In this document: positions 49,826-62,400 of the stretch, in pieces | Layout: every line of letters begins with the position of its first letter | Position numbering within the stretch: the first letter of the stretch is position 1 | The notes under the pieces: model-generated | The model's database searches: none | The model's input: only the letters and a program-made list of their open reading frames with translations | What the model was told of the DNA's origin: nothing | Made by a program: the position numbers and the translations under genes | Origin: Trochalopteron elliotii | Taxonomy: Eukaryota > Chordata > Aves > Passeriformes > Leiothrichidae | DNA length: 64,000 nt | NCBI GenBank assembly: GCA_024734555.1 | Contig: JANPWX010000544.1 | Span: 190,281-254,280 of the forward strand | Direction of reading: 5' to 3'

Positions 49826-49862
49826 CGGGCTATAAATGAGGGGGCGGCGGCCAATCAGCGAG
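49826..49862 (-). promoter_or_regulatory. SOX3: SOX3 core promoter elements (TATA-like, GC box, CCAAT box)
   Basis: In gene orientation the order is an inverted CCAAT box (CCAAT on the plus strand, 49851-49855), a GC box (GGGGCGGCGG, 49841-49850) and a TATA-like element (plus strand CTATAAAT, 49830-49837; minus strand ATTTATAG). This would start transcription near 49800, giving a leader of roughly 270 bases. The human SOX3 promoter is known to use NF-Y (CCAAT) and Sp1 sites, which fits. The best TATA match is on the plus strand, so divergent transcription is also possible. The transcription start is inferred. Confidence 0.6.
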
Positions 49863-49913
49863 CGGTTCCCGACAGCCCCACGCCGGGATCTGACCGGCCA
49901 GGGGGGGCGGGCG

Positions 49914-50254
49914 NNNNNNNNNNNNNNNNNNNNNNNNNNNNNNNNNNNNNNNNNNNNNNNNNNNNNNNNNNNNNNNNNNNNNNNNNNNNNNNNNNNNNNN
50001 NNNNNNNNNNNNNNNNNNNNNNNNNNNNNNNNNNNNNNNNNNNNNNNNNNNNNNNNNNNNNNNNNNNNNNNNNNNNNNNNNNNNNNNNNNNNNNNNNNNN
50101 NNNNNNNNNNNNNNNNNNNNNNNNNNNNNNNNNNNNNNNNNNNNNNNNNNNNNNNNNNNNNNNNNNNNNNNNNNNNNNNNNNNNNNNNNNNNNNNNNNNN
50201 NNNNNNNNNNNNNNNNNNNNNNNNNNNNNNNNNNNNNNNNNNNNNNNNNNNNNN
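49914..50254. other. Assembly gap (341 N) in the SOX3 upstream CpG island
   Basis: There are 341 consecutive N bases directly after a very GC-rich run (GGCCAGGGGGGGCGGGCG). The true gap length may differ. Proximal SOX3 promoter sequence is probably missing. Translated frames across the gap are meaningless. Confidence 0.99.
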
Positions 50255-50459
50255 GTTTCGGACTCTTACTTTGTCTTTCAATTCGTCTTTGAACTGCCTG
50301 AGTCTCAAATTAGAGATTTTTTTTCCTTTAAAAGCGAAGCTCTTCAACACTTTTGAGGTCCATATTATTTCAAACCAAGACAACATTTCTCTTGAAACAT
50401 TGCTGATCTTGTAAATTAACTGAACCTGACTGAATAAAAATATAAGTGCTGATGGATTT

Positions 50460-53230
50460 CCAGATTTCACAGGTCCCTGTAACGCTCCCGCTGCCGCACG
50501 CGTTCTGAGGAAAACTTCAAATTCCGGCTGATTGCTGTTTCCAGAGCAGGGACCCTCTGCTCCCATCCCTCCGCCTGGGCGGTAGAGCTGTGCTCGCCAA
50601 CGCTGGGCTGGGATTTCGGGAGCGGAGAGGCAAGCCCGGAGCCGCCTTCCCTCGGGGCTTTCCGTGGGAGCCGCTGAGCTCGGCGCTGGCTGGGGCTGTG
50701 GCCACCAGCAGCCCCTTTCCCTGGACCGGCTGTCGCTCTGTCCTTCCTTTCCCTGCCCTGAAAACGCCTTTGGGGCGGCGTGGGGAGCAGGAGGAACGAG
50801 GCCAGCCCGCTGGACCAGCTGCTGCTCCCCAAAGTTACCCGCAGCGCGCTTTAAGAGAGCCCACCCCTTCCACCACCCCCTTGGCAGCAAATTCCAGCCT
50901 CCTCCTGCCCCTCGGGAACGGGGACCGAGCCCGCGGAGCTCCCGGGAAGCAAAAGCAGGAGGGGACCCTGCCCGGCGCAATAAAGCTGATGCCCGGAGCC
51001 ATTTTCTTAAATTCACTTACGAGGGAAGCCCCGTGTGTTTGGGGGTCGAGGAACACTTGAGGTCATGTAAATACAGTTGTCAAAGGCTGAGGAGCCTTTT
51101 ATTATTGTTATTTATTTATTTGGGTGACAAAGGAGAGTGAGGCGAGATAAGGAGTTTATGGCACAGCCCAACTTGAAGGCGAGAGAGACCCCGCGCTTGA
51201 AAAGGGCCATTCCAAAGGGTCTGCTCGGGCTTTCTGCACCAGCAACGCTTCATAAGAAAGAGCCATTAATATATGTTAATTGCAGCTCCAGAAGAGCTGC
51301 TCGGGGGAATCTTGGAGCTGTGTCCCGGAGGATCGCTGGCTTTAAAAGAATAACTCTGTGTATGAACCCGGCCCCGTCTAATCCTGTTATTAAAACATCC
51401 CCTCGCTCACCAGCCTCATTCCCGACAGAGATCAGCGGGGGCTGGTCCTCGAAATTTGCCCAGACAAGGGAGCTGGGCGCCCCTTTCGTTTGGACCCTGC
51501 TGACCCTGGCTGGGCTGATCCTCCGAAAATGCCCAGCCTTTTAGCGATGCTTAAGATAAAAGTTCACGTGATCCCTGTTTCAGGCTGGCATTCACGTCCT
51601 CTCCCAGAAATTTTAGGGGTGCTAATGTTGCTGCTAAACGGGCCATTTAAGACTGATTCTAGAGTTGAAGGTCGTTAGCAGATTATTTTTGTTTTATTTC
51701 CCATTTAAGTGTCGAGAAGAGCAGCTCGAGATTGCCTGCGAGGCTGCAGCCTCCCTCGCCGCCGGGCTGACACGGCTGCAGCGACCTCCCAGCCCGGCCA
51801 GGGGGACAGCAAAATCATTAGTTCCGACAACCGAGCCCCAACTCCTTCCCGTGGCTTCCCCAGCGCCTCGCCGAGCGGAGACCGCAGCTGTACCAGAGCC
51901 TCCAGCTGTCCCTGCTGCCCTCCGATCCGGGGAAGCAAGGGTTAATTCTGATGACATCATTAAAAATCGCAACATTTCGGAACAAAAATCTGAAGTGCGT
52001 GGGTAAACCAGGGCAGCGTGGTTTGGGTATAGCTCGATCCCTTTGAACTGAGCCTCCCAGCGCGTTCAGGAGACAGCGGTGAATGTTTTTTTGTTTTTTT
52101 GGGTTTTTTTAATCACTTCCCTCCCCCCCCCCGCCCCCAGCTGAACTTTTATTTGGCTTCTGACAACAATAGCGGGCTGCAAACAGACCTCTCGGAGCGC
52201 CCTCTGAATAGACCCTTTTGGAGCCCGGATTGTTTCCACCGCCACAAAAAAACAACCAGTAGCTCCCGTTTTTTTTTTAATTGGGTTGTTCCTGGCCCTG
52301 GCTCATTCAGGTGTTCCCGAGGAATTTGTTTATTAGCCTTTCACAAACAGCCCCTCCTGGCAATCGCCTCTCGGAGTTGTCTCCAGCGGGAGGGGAGGGA
52401 TGCGGAGGGGGCACTTTGCTAATAAGGACTCTCTCCATCTCCAAGTTACCAATTAACAGAGTTGTGGAGGGGACCACCAGCACGGGATAACCGGCCAGGG
52501 CTCGCTGCCGAGCCCCGAGGAAAGTACAGATTTAAGCTCATGTGTTTTCACGCAAAACCACCGAGGGAAAAACCGAGCAGGAGAATAGATGTTAACGAGA
52601 CCACCCCCGCTGCCCCTAGCGCGGTCTGCGCCGAGCCTGGCACGAATCTCTTCCTCGGCGGATGAGACAGTAACGGGAACTTTCCGCCACTTCCCCTCGG
52701 TGTTACAGCACCGGCTGTGCAGAACCTGAAAGAATTCTGCAGCCTTAGCACGGCTTGCCCGGGGCGCTGCCGGAGCTGCCATCCCTGGGGACGCTGGAAA
52801 GCCGCGGTGATGTGACACTTGGGGACACGGCTCTGGTGTCCGTTTTACCCCCTGATCTCAAGGAATGTTTTCCAGTCTCAGCGATCCCATCGTTATCAAT
52901 CGTTCTCACACTTCAGCTCCGTTTGTCCCCCCTGCGAGCGCCCCCGGCCAGGGTGGCCCCGCTGTCCCCTCCTGTGTCGGGGACACAGCCCCGGACGGGG
53001 TGGCCCTGGGGTGGCAGCAGCCACAGCCCCTCCTCGGCACGGGGACAGCGTGGGGACAGAGAAGGGGCATATTATTCCAAGCCCGGGGGGCTGCGGGCGC
53101 AGCAGCCCCTTCCCTCGGGCCACTCGCCTCCAGGGACAGGCAGGGACAGGCAGGGACAGGGGATACCCCCTGGCCAGGAATCCGCCCCCTCGCCTGTACT
53201 TGTTGCTTTGCTTTAGCGGAGATGTCGCTT
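50460..53230. promoter_or_regulatory. CpG-rich upstream domain of SOX3
   Basis: Beyond the gap the DNA stays GC- and CpG-rich for nearly 3 kb, interrupted by AT-rich patches. Those patches contain SOX/TCF-like motifs (TCAAAGG near 51079, ATTGTT at 51104-51109, ACAAAGG near 51127) and homeodomain-type sites near 51265-51285. A pyrimidine run with a C10 stretch lies at 52120-52139. I see no convincing coding exon. Large multi-part CpG islands are typical of developmental transcription-factor loci. The limits are by eye. Confidence 0.55.
53132..53162. repeat. 10-bp tandem repeat, three copies
   Basis: GGGACAGGCA is repeated about three times at the edge of the CpG-rich upstream domain. Confidence 0.85.
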
Positions 53231-53369
53231 CTCTCCTTCTAAAACGCAAAATAAACCCGCTTAAACCAACAAACCAAACAAACTCCCCAAACTCAAATCA
53301 TCTCTGTTTTTCCCCGTTTAAAACTTGGCGAATCTTTCCTGCGGTGTTTTCTGTACAGATGCGATAACC

Positions 53370-53500
53370 ACCTGATTTATCGTGGCCGTGCTCCTTTTTA
53401 GCAGTTGGATTAGAAATCGGACATTAATTGTAAAACCCTAACTTGCTAATTAGCTGCAAATAAACCGTTCATTAGTGGCAAATTAAAATCAAAACACACC
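53370..53500. promoter_or_regulatory. Candidate conserved noncoding element upstream of SOX3
   Basis: The segment is dense in homeodomain-type cores (CATTAATTG, CTAATTAG, TTCATTAG) and lacks repeats. It lies about 3.9 kb upstream of the SOX3 start codon. The regulatory role is inferred from composition and position only. Confidence 0.3.
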
Positions 53501-56500
53501 TTATTCCTACTCTCTGACACACAGTTTTGAAGGCACGTATTGTTTCAAACTACAGCCTGTATCACTGGCACAGCAAATTGAGATCCTGAAAGGTTTCTCT
53601 CCAGGATATATAATTAAAATATATTCTACTTTAATTGACATTATAGAGGACACAAATGAGATTTTCCTTTTAGAAAGAAATAGCAGTTTCTAAATAAAGC
53701 TTTGCCGGCTGCAGAATGGAGGTTTCAAGCAAATGAATAGTCATTACTACCTTTTCAATGATGTGGGCCTTTTGATCAGAAAAGAAATTAGCTCTAAAGG
53801 ACAGACAATGGGAAGCCTGCCCTGCAATAGGAAGAAAATTAGATGGCTAAGGCTCTTAACAACACCTATTTCTATAAACCATGGAGCTTCTTGCTTTTCA
53901 ATTACAGCTGTTCATTTCAAATAAGGAAAGTGGAAAAACACAGAGGGGAATATAAACTCTGTTGCACCGAAAAAAAAAAAAAAAAAAGCCTGAGACAGGG
54001 CAGGCAGGCAGCCTTCCCATTTTCCTTTTGTTTTTATTATAATCGGTTAACTAATATTACATATTTTGTAATGCTCAGACAAGGCCAGTGTAGCATTCTC
54101 CAGGTCAATCAGGATGGATTATGTTCCATAAAGGAACTGGTAAAACATGAGAAACTTCACGTTAGGTAGCTGGATGTTTGCACTGCACATCAAATAATTA
54201 CATTTTGCACATGCATCTCATACTTGTGTGCATTCTGCAGAGAAAACAAAACAGGACTGAAGAACCTGAGGAAATGAAGAGCTGAATAACACTCTGCTGT
54301 CTTTTGATTATGGTCAAAACTAACCCCAGTTCTTCTGAATTAAATTGAGTGTTCTTTCATTACACTCAGGGCCCAGAGATTATTTCAGGCAGGTTCTCCC
54401 CACGTTGCTTTTAATCCATTATTATTTTAGAAATAATATTTCTACTCTCAAAATATAAAATTAACTTGCTGTGAAATAAATTTTAAATATGAGCTATCTT
54501 TCAAGCAATTTCGTTTGAACATTATTTTTTAACATTATTTCTCCTGCATGTAAACATAATACAAGTTTTCTTGTGAATCTCAGATACAACCATAGAAACA
54601 ATCCTTTCTTCCTCTACCATTTCTCTCTAGCCACACTTTAATGATTAGGTGTAACAAGTAAAATTGTAATTTGTTATTATCCAATCGATATATTGTAACT
54701 GAAACAGTTTTTCGGTAGTGATTTAAACATAATAACCACAAAGCTTCATTGGCAACCTGTTCTGTTCTCATATTAATTCGGTTGGATAGAGAGATGCCTT
54801 TAAAAAATAAACATAAAATCACAAAGATTACACACACATTGTTTTTTATTCTTTCTGTTAATCTATTTATGACTTTCATACTTTCTCCTTTCTCTCTCCC
54901 CACTCCTCTGTCTCTATTTTTCTGTCTCCTTCCCTCTTGTATTATTTGTTTAGAAATTAGCTTAGATATTTAATTCAAAGGGTTGATCAAATAAATATGA
55001 ACTGGTTTTGCTGTGATAAGGTGCCTTTTAATCCTTTTCATATCTGAACAAGTTGCTCAAGAAAAATTATTTTTCCCTGTCCAAAAACCTAAATCATGTT
55101 TGTCTTCTAGCTAGAAGTGATTTTAGTATGAAATAGAAATGACAGCTTTCTATTTGGTGTCTGTGTCTCCCTTCACTCCTGCCTGGCCTTGAGATAGAGA
55201 AGAATAAAAGAAATAGTTTAATCTGGTGAAGAATGAGCTCCTAACTCTCAAAGTGGAGTCACTCATGTCAGTATTTGAAGTAATCTCCCTGCTTGAGAGC
55301 AGTTGGAAAATTATGAATAATGCAAACTTCTGCCTCAGTTTTTACTGGAACAAACCTTCCCCTTTTTTTTTTTTTTTTTTTTGTAAGCTCTTAATTACCA
55401 CCTCACTTGATTTGAAGTTATTTTGTCTCAGTAAAGTTACCCGTACTAACTAGTGGGAAAAACTTCCCTCCATGCAAATGAGCGGCTCAAGTGTCGTTGA
55501 GACTTTGTGATTTACAACACAAAACCCACATAAAGATCCGCATCCCTGAGGAGATTAAGAACTTGGGAAAACCTCCTGGTCGTGTCTTCAGTCCCTGGAA
55601 ACGAGCGGAGGGTGAGGAACTATCTGCACTAACGAGTGAATCTAAACTGACCTCGACGCACAGAATCTGAAAAATTCACCTGAAATTGTTTTAAGCGTCA
55701 GAGCAACGAGATTTTTGGTCACAGCTCTACAGAAAAAAAAAAATAAATTAAAAAATAGAGGTATAGGAAACCTAAAGAGCTTAGCAAAGTAGAGTGAACA
55801 GTTTGAGGTTGGATCTGTTTTATCTACAGGACACCCACACATCTCACTGTCAGCAGGGAGAGGACTCAGCTCCTTTGACCATTCCACGTGGCCAGTCATG
55901 AGAGTGCTTCACTAGCCCTGAAAATCCTTTCTGCTCTTTTTCCCCCTAACATACACTGATAAATAAGGGCAGTAGGTGCCCCCCAACCTTCTGTAAAGCA
56001 AATATATGCAGCTGCATCTGTGCATAAAATAAATATAAAATAACAGACATGGAACTCGCCGAATAAATAATTATTATATTATGTGTTCCATGGGACAAAC
56101 ACATTTCTGACCTGAACATGAGTCACAAATAACTGCACCGTTTAAATTGATATTCATCACTCATCCTTTATTTCTGTGACAGCTCAAATCAATTACCTGA
56201 TTTTCAAGGTATCCCAAGAACTACTCAAATTCCTGTCTTGCAGTGCCCCAGCTCTTAATTGTCTCTGTAGACAACAATTCCTCTCCTGCAGAGCAAGTAA
56301 GTGCAGCAGGGCACTTGCAGGGGAAGAACTTATGCAATGATACATAAATTGAGGACTTGTAAAATAGGTATTTCCAGGCCATTTTTTCAAACAGGTGAAC
56401 CAATTACACGAAGGGTATTTAGAGTGGATCTGGCTGCTGGTGCACCCAACACATTTTTCATGCAAAAAATCAGAGGAAAGTCCAGTTTTCCTCAGAAAAT

Positions 56501-58527
56501 CCAGTTTTCCCTGGTTAAGGAATCTCTTTCTGATTGCCCTGGACTCCCCTCTCTGCACCTACCGGGAACACAGGCAGGGTGATTTTGGGAGATGCTCTGT
56601 GGGACAGCGGTGAGGGGTTCCCAGGCAGATTGGATGTGTGATCTCAGGGTGTGTGAGGGTTACAGGACCATCATAAGGACAGAAAAGAGGAAGGAACCCA
56701 CCAAACCCAGCCTGGCTGGGGCAGCAAACAAAGGGTAGCTCAGGGAGGGGAGCAGGGAGGGGAAGGGAAGCTTTGGGATGCAGCCCTGAGGCTCCTGCCT
56801 GAAGAATCCTGTTAGGAAGTGAGGAGGGGAACGCAAGAGGACCTAAAGGGGGAAAAGGCTTCAAAAGGAGCCATTCAGTGGCCGACAGGGGAAGGCAGGA
56901 AAGGGACACCGCACAGTTTATGGCTCATTCCCCTTTTCCTGCTGTCAGGTGCCTCTGCCCTGCCTCACCCCATTCCCACTTTTGCAAAGCATCAACAACA
57001 AGTTCAGTTTCGTTTTAAAAAAGACCTCCATAATCCCCTGGAAAATGGTGTAACCTCACAAAGCTCTCATCAATCTTCCACTTTGATTTGACTTGATTTG
57101 CAGACCTCACAAACAAGGTATGTCTAAACCATGCCCAGTGGAATGCTGAGATGAGCTTGCAGAAATGTATTGTACAGTTTGTTTCATTCATAGATTGGCT
57201 TGGATTGGAGCTGTAAAACCATTGCAGGTTGTTAAGAAAATAGGTGGTATTTATAATTTTGTAATGTTTATCAGTGCAAATGCAGATGATTTCTGTATCT
57301 GCTTTCTAATTTCTATGCACAAAGTCCATAAAGACTGAAGCTTGCTCTCTTTGTACACCAATGGCTCCCAGGAAAGCTGATGGAAAATCAGAGGGAGGTT
57401 CTTGTGCCTTACTTTTGCCTGAAAAAGCAAACTCTCCTTATCAACAGTATTGCTGCTTCTCATTCCAGCTTGAGTCAAGCTCAACTGCACAAAGCTCAAC
57501 TGCAAACCCACTCCAAGCACTGCAACATTCATAAACAGTCTTTAAATAAAAATTAGGACCTTGTTCCTCTGTTCTCCAGATTCCATTATAAAAAATAAAT
57601 GGCAAACTCCATTTGATGCTTTTATGGCTCTTCCTATCAAGGTATTTGAATATATTGCAATAAATGCAGTTTTTATTGAGCAGGAATTCCATGTGAAGGA
57701 AGGAAGCCCTGGGTCTATTTACAGAGATTCAGAAAATGGGCAAAACAGTAATGTGGGAAAAGTCTCTGAAATAGACAGGAGATATGTGGGAGCAGATCTC
57801 TTGGACTAAATCAGATTAGCACAGGCCTTGACCATCTTGCATTTCTGTAATGGATCATGCCCATAAATATCCCAAGCTGGAAAGTGCTCAGAACCAACGT
57901 GGGCTAATAGGGAACAGACAGATCTACATTTGTAACTCACTGGGAACACTCCAAACCAGACAGCAGGACAAAAGGATCTAGAAAGAGGAGAAACTGTTAA
58001 TAATGCCATCTAAAACTCTGCTTCCTTGTCACTTGGTTCAGGAATATGTAAAGAATGTGGTTTGAATGAGCTGGGAACTGACTGGAGTGACATGGGAATA
58101 TTCTGCTGCAGTATTTATAGTGAAAAAAAAAAAAGAAGAAAAAAAAAAGTACTTTCTAAAGAGAGTTTAAAAAGATGAGACCCTCCTAGGAATTAGTCTG
58201 AAGGAACCAGAAATTATTTATTTCAAGTTCACGCAAGACACTTAAGACAGACACAGACAGCTAGGATGTCTGACAAAAAAAGAAACTTTACACCTTGGTG
58301 TGCCAGCAAAAATGGAAATAATAATCTCATGTCCCAGAGTCTTTAGGGAATGCCCCCCAGCTCCTGCATAAATAAACGGGATAATTCCCTACCCCAGAAG
58401 AGGGCACCCTGTGCCTCCCGCAGGTGCCTCTCCAGAGCTGCCACAACTCCAGGTAAAACTCTGTCCTGTGACCATTTCCTCTGCTCAAAACTAATCCCGA
58501 ACCGCAGAACACATTCAAATTTACAGC
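53501..58527. other. Noncoding upstream of SOX3, no gene recognised
   Basis: AT-rich DNA with homopolymers. GC-richer stretch 56520-56960 has chance frames only. A SOX-type AGACAATGGG lies near 53803. No transposon recognised until the LTR at 58.5 kb. Confidence 0.55.
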
Positions 58528-59085
58528 TGTGAAAAATGAGGTTCACTTTTTTGGCAAAATTGAAAAAGTTTAATTGAAAGACAACAGGAGACAGAAATAA
58601 AGGGTTTAACGGCTGGGTGCTTGGCAGGTACTTTTTAAATACTTTTCCTATTCCATTAGCTTGTTGCATATTTATAGACTACTATGCATATTTATATTTT
58701 TCTATAAACTACTTTCTATATTTCAGGAACTGTTTTATATGGCTACTCTTTGGGTCTGCTTTTTTAAAGCACAGGGTTTTCTTGGCTGTGGTTTTAATCC
58801 ATTCATATAATTTCCAGTTTGGGCCTTGGTTTATACTTTTTACAGATGGTGAGTGTTTGATAATTGACCTGTCAGCAGCAGGGTTCTTCTTATATATTTA
58901 TTGGATGTTATCTAGCTAAGTAGACACTTTAAGCATACTATATGAACTATTACTACTATCCTTAATTTTTGCTAATAGCAGAAATAAAAACTATATCTAT
59001 GCAGCAGAGCCATTTCAACATTATACATTATAGCATTTATTTTAATACTTGAGAAAAGCTAACAATATAATACATATTTATGACA
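58528..59085 (+). mobile_element. Solo LTR, family L1 of this window
   Basis: It begins TGTGAAAAATGAGGTTCAC with TTTTTTGGCAAAATTGAAA, contains GGCTGGGTGCTTGGCAGG, CAGGAACTGTTTTATATGGC and TTTTGCTAATAGCAGAAATA, and ends ACATATTTATGACA. It aligns along its length with the copy at 33156, apart from small indels. No internal retroviral sequence and no clear flanking duplication. Confidence 0.88.
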
Positions 59086-59373
59086 CAGTCTTGTTATTCC
59101 TCTGGATTTCCTTTCATTAGAAGTGCTTGAGGAAACGAGAGCTGCAGAGAGAAGGTGCCTGTGCTGTTGTATGAAAATGCACAAGCAGAATTAAGCACAT
59201 CCAAATCTCCCAGAGTGATCAGTTTCCACTGATAGCTGTTACACCAGGAATTAGACATCACAAGGCTGGAGATTAATCAAGTAAAGACCTGATCTTGAAC
59301 CAACTGCACATTTTTAAGGTTTGCAAAAGCTGCACATTTCCAGGTGGAAGGGAGATGTGAGACCTGCTGGGCT

Positions 59374-59431
59374 GACACAGGACTGGGATTTATGCTGTTA
59401 TAGACACAGGACTGGGATTTATGCTGTTATA
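59374..59431. repeat. 29-bp perfect tandem duplication
   Basis: Two identical adjacent copies of a unit starting GACACAGGACTGGGATTTAT occur at 59374-59402 and 59403-59431. Confidence 0.92.
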
Positions 59432-62400
59432 TTTTACTCAAAAACCTTTACTGGAAGATGAGGAGCAAAGAGAATTGCAGTGTTTACTGAGAACTTTCTG
59501 CTCAAGGAAGGACAAAGTGGTACAGAGGGTTTGGATTGGTCAAAAAAATCCCTTTTTCTCCTGGTTTTTGGGGCTGATCCTGCATGGTTGCAAAAGAAAA
59601 TTGCCACTGTTTGTTAGGTGCTACTGCCTTATGTGCACTGAGCTGGAAATCTTTGGCTCTCTGAACTCATTTGTGCATCATTAACTCTTCAATAAGTTGC
59701 AATTATGACACACTGATCGTGGACTGAGTGTTCTGAGGGAAATGTGTGCAGTGCTCCTGTACACAGAGAGCTCTCCAAGTTAAACTGCCAGGAAAGTGTG
59801 GATGAACAGGTCTTGTTTCTGTTCATACCATTGCACTCCAGATCAAATAGAAGATTTCTTGATTTTAAATGATTGCTAATCAGATCTTTCTCCTCGTTCC
59901 TGCATTCATAACACACACAGTAAAAAAGCAACGTTTCCACATTTAGATTTGTATCAGAAAATCTGTTTTTACAATTTAAAGGAGTGTTTGATTTTTCCTT
60001 GTTGTTTATCAGCTTCTGGCCCTGCTCCCACTACTCACTTGATGCATTTTGCTCTGAGCTAATTAGACAGCCATCATAATTTTTATAGACTTGAAGAAAT
60101 ATCTGATTTGTTGCTTATTGCCTCGAGTAGAGCCAAAGTCATTACAATAATCACACACCTCCCATTTTTTGCCAGTCACGTGTTTGCAAAATGAGAGGGA
60201 TTTTTAAATTAGGATTTTTTACTTGCTGTGCTCATGGCATCAGGCAGATCATGCGTGTTTGTTCAGTAAGAACCACCACCATTACATCTCAGATAGCTGT
60301 AGGTGATATAACATCTAAAGGATGATGATAAATACTTCTAACACATTGATCAAACATAGGCTCTGACTCCACTGACTCTTAGAGGGATCAATACTGTTTA
60401 GCTTTTCGTGTTGTGCTCCCCAAATTCTGCTGTTTCACAGATTGGTATAAACGTTGCAGATGGGACAAATACATGTGTGTACACACACAGGGTGGCAGAC
60501 ACAATCCCCGAGCAATTTAAAGCAAGAACGAGATGAAACTGAAAAAAAACCTCCCTGTTTTGTTTTTGTGGTCCTTGTGTGAGGCCGAATCAGTATTTCC
60601 ACTTAAATAACAGTGGAGTTGCAGGCAGGGATTAGACATCACAGAGCCCAACTTGTTCTATTTATTTAGCAGTCAGGTAATATCACACAATTATGAGTCT
60701 TTCCCAGAAATTTGTTCTGCACACAAGGCAGTTTGTATTCTCATTTCTGAAGTTTGAGGTGTAGGAGCAGGACACGTTTGAGAAGACTCTCTGTTTTGAA
60801 TTAATCCCTGCTCTCTTCCCACTTTAAGAGTAGTTAATGACAACGTGATGAAATTATAGATGATAAAGCATATAGAATTCACAATAAAAAACCATTGATG
60901 CAAATTTTACAATGTTGTTATCCCACTGACTTTGGTCATTATTGATTATTGATGCACCTGCATCATACTAAAATACATCCTACTGCTTTTTGTTTCTTTT
61001 TTAGGAAGCAGATAAGCAGTTCTTTTACTCCATCTTTAGAAAATGGGTAGAAAAATGATAATTCAATTAATTGAGGGTAACATTGCTGGGATGATTTTAC
61101 AAGTGGCTTCAACTGACTGATTCAAACTAGTTCAATTCATGGATATCTCCACTGCACATTCCCTATGAGGAATAGGAGCCCAAAACATGAAAATTAAAAT
61201 CATGGATAAATAAAGGTTGTGCATGGCATATTTTTTATTTGTTTGGTGTGAATTCTGGGTCACAGCAATGTGCTTAGGGATGTTACTAATCGTGATGTGC
61301 TTCTTTCTAGAAACCCAGGTAAATCACCAAAAAAAAGATGCAGAAGGCCGAACAAGAACAGAACGATACAGAATGAGGCAAAATCATTTTAGCAAAAATA
61401 CCGGGGTGATTTTAAGCGGGATTTTCCCAGTCTTCAGGCCATGCAATAGAATTTATAATCTGCATGAGAAGCTGCCAGGGCTGTATGTGCATATGGGCCC
61501 TCAGCAGGTGTGAATGACCACCAGGACAGCTCCATTTGCATGTGAGACAGCGGCAAACACACACTCGAATTCACCTTCCTGAATATTCATCCGGTGGCCT
61601 GGGCAGTTTTCAGTCTTGAGCACCAGACCTACAAGGTCCGGCTGAGACGTGCCTGAAGCGAAATGGAATTCGGAACTGGGAGGGGTGGTGTAAACACAGC
61701 CGTCACTGGGCTAGCAAAATGCAAACGGGATTTTTTAATATTGAAATCGGGGCGCAAATCAATGAGAGCTTCCAGACTATTGAGGAACAAACATCATGTT
61801 TCGTGCGTGATGTACATCTGCAAAGTTTGATGTCAAGCTCAAATACCCATTCTTCCAGATGATGGATTTAATCTTGCCTCTTAAACCATCTTTTTTTTTT
61901 TTTTTTTTGTTGGCATGGTTCTCGAAGAGAAAATATTCTGGTTTAGAGCATTTGCCATGCAGTCAAAATCCATTGCATCAGAACAGCTGTGCTGCATCTT
62001 CCAGTTTTGTAGGAAAACATGAATAGAACTGAAGCCTCTTGATAAAAAAAGATTTTAGAGCAATAATTGAGATCAAGTCGCAAACAATGACCTGCAATCT
62101 GGCAATGCTTGCATTGCTATGCAGTTAAAACTAATAAATACAAAGGAAGTTAAAATGCCAGAAGTGTTCCAGGGGAATTTGACACACAGCTTCCAGAAAC
62201 TCAAGGCAGTGTGGGGAGGTGGGAAGGATATTTTATCTCAGGATATTTTATTGCAGCAGCAGAACTCAGGATAGGTGGAATTATACACACTCAGTTCTGA
62301 AAAAGAGAAGAAGTTGCCATTTGAATTCTTGCTGCTTTTCAACTGCTCACTGCTTCCTAATAATTTCACTCTAGAACTCAACATCTCTTTTGCATTTTCT

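Noticed and set aside
49736..51016. Long frames on both strands across the gap
   Set aside because: Their length comes from reading through 341 undetermined bases.
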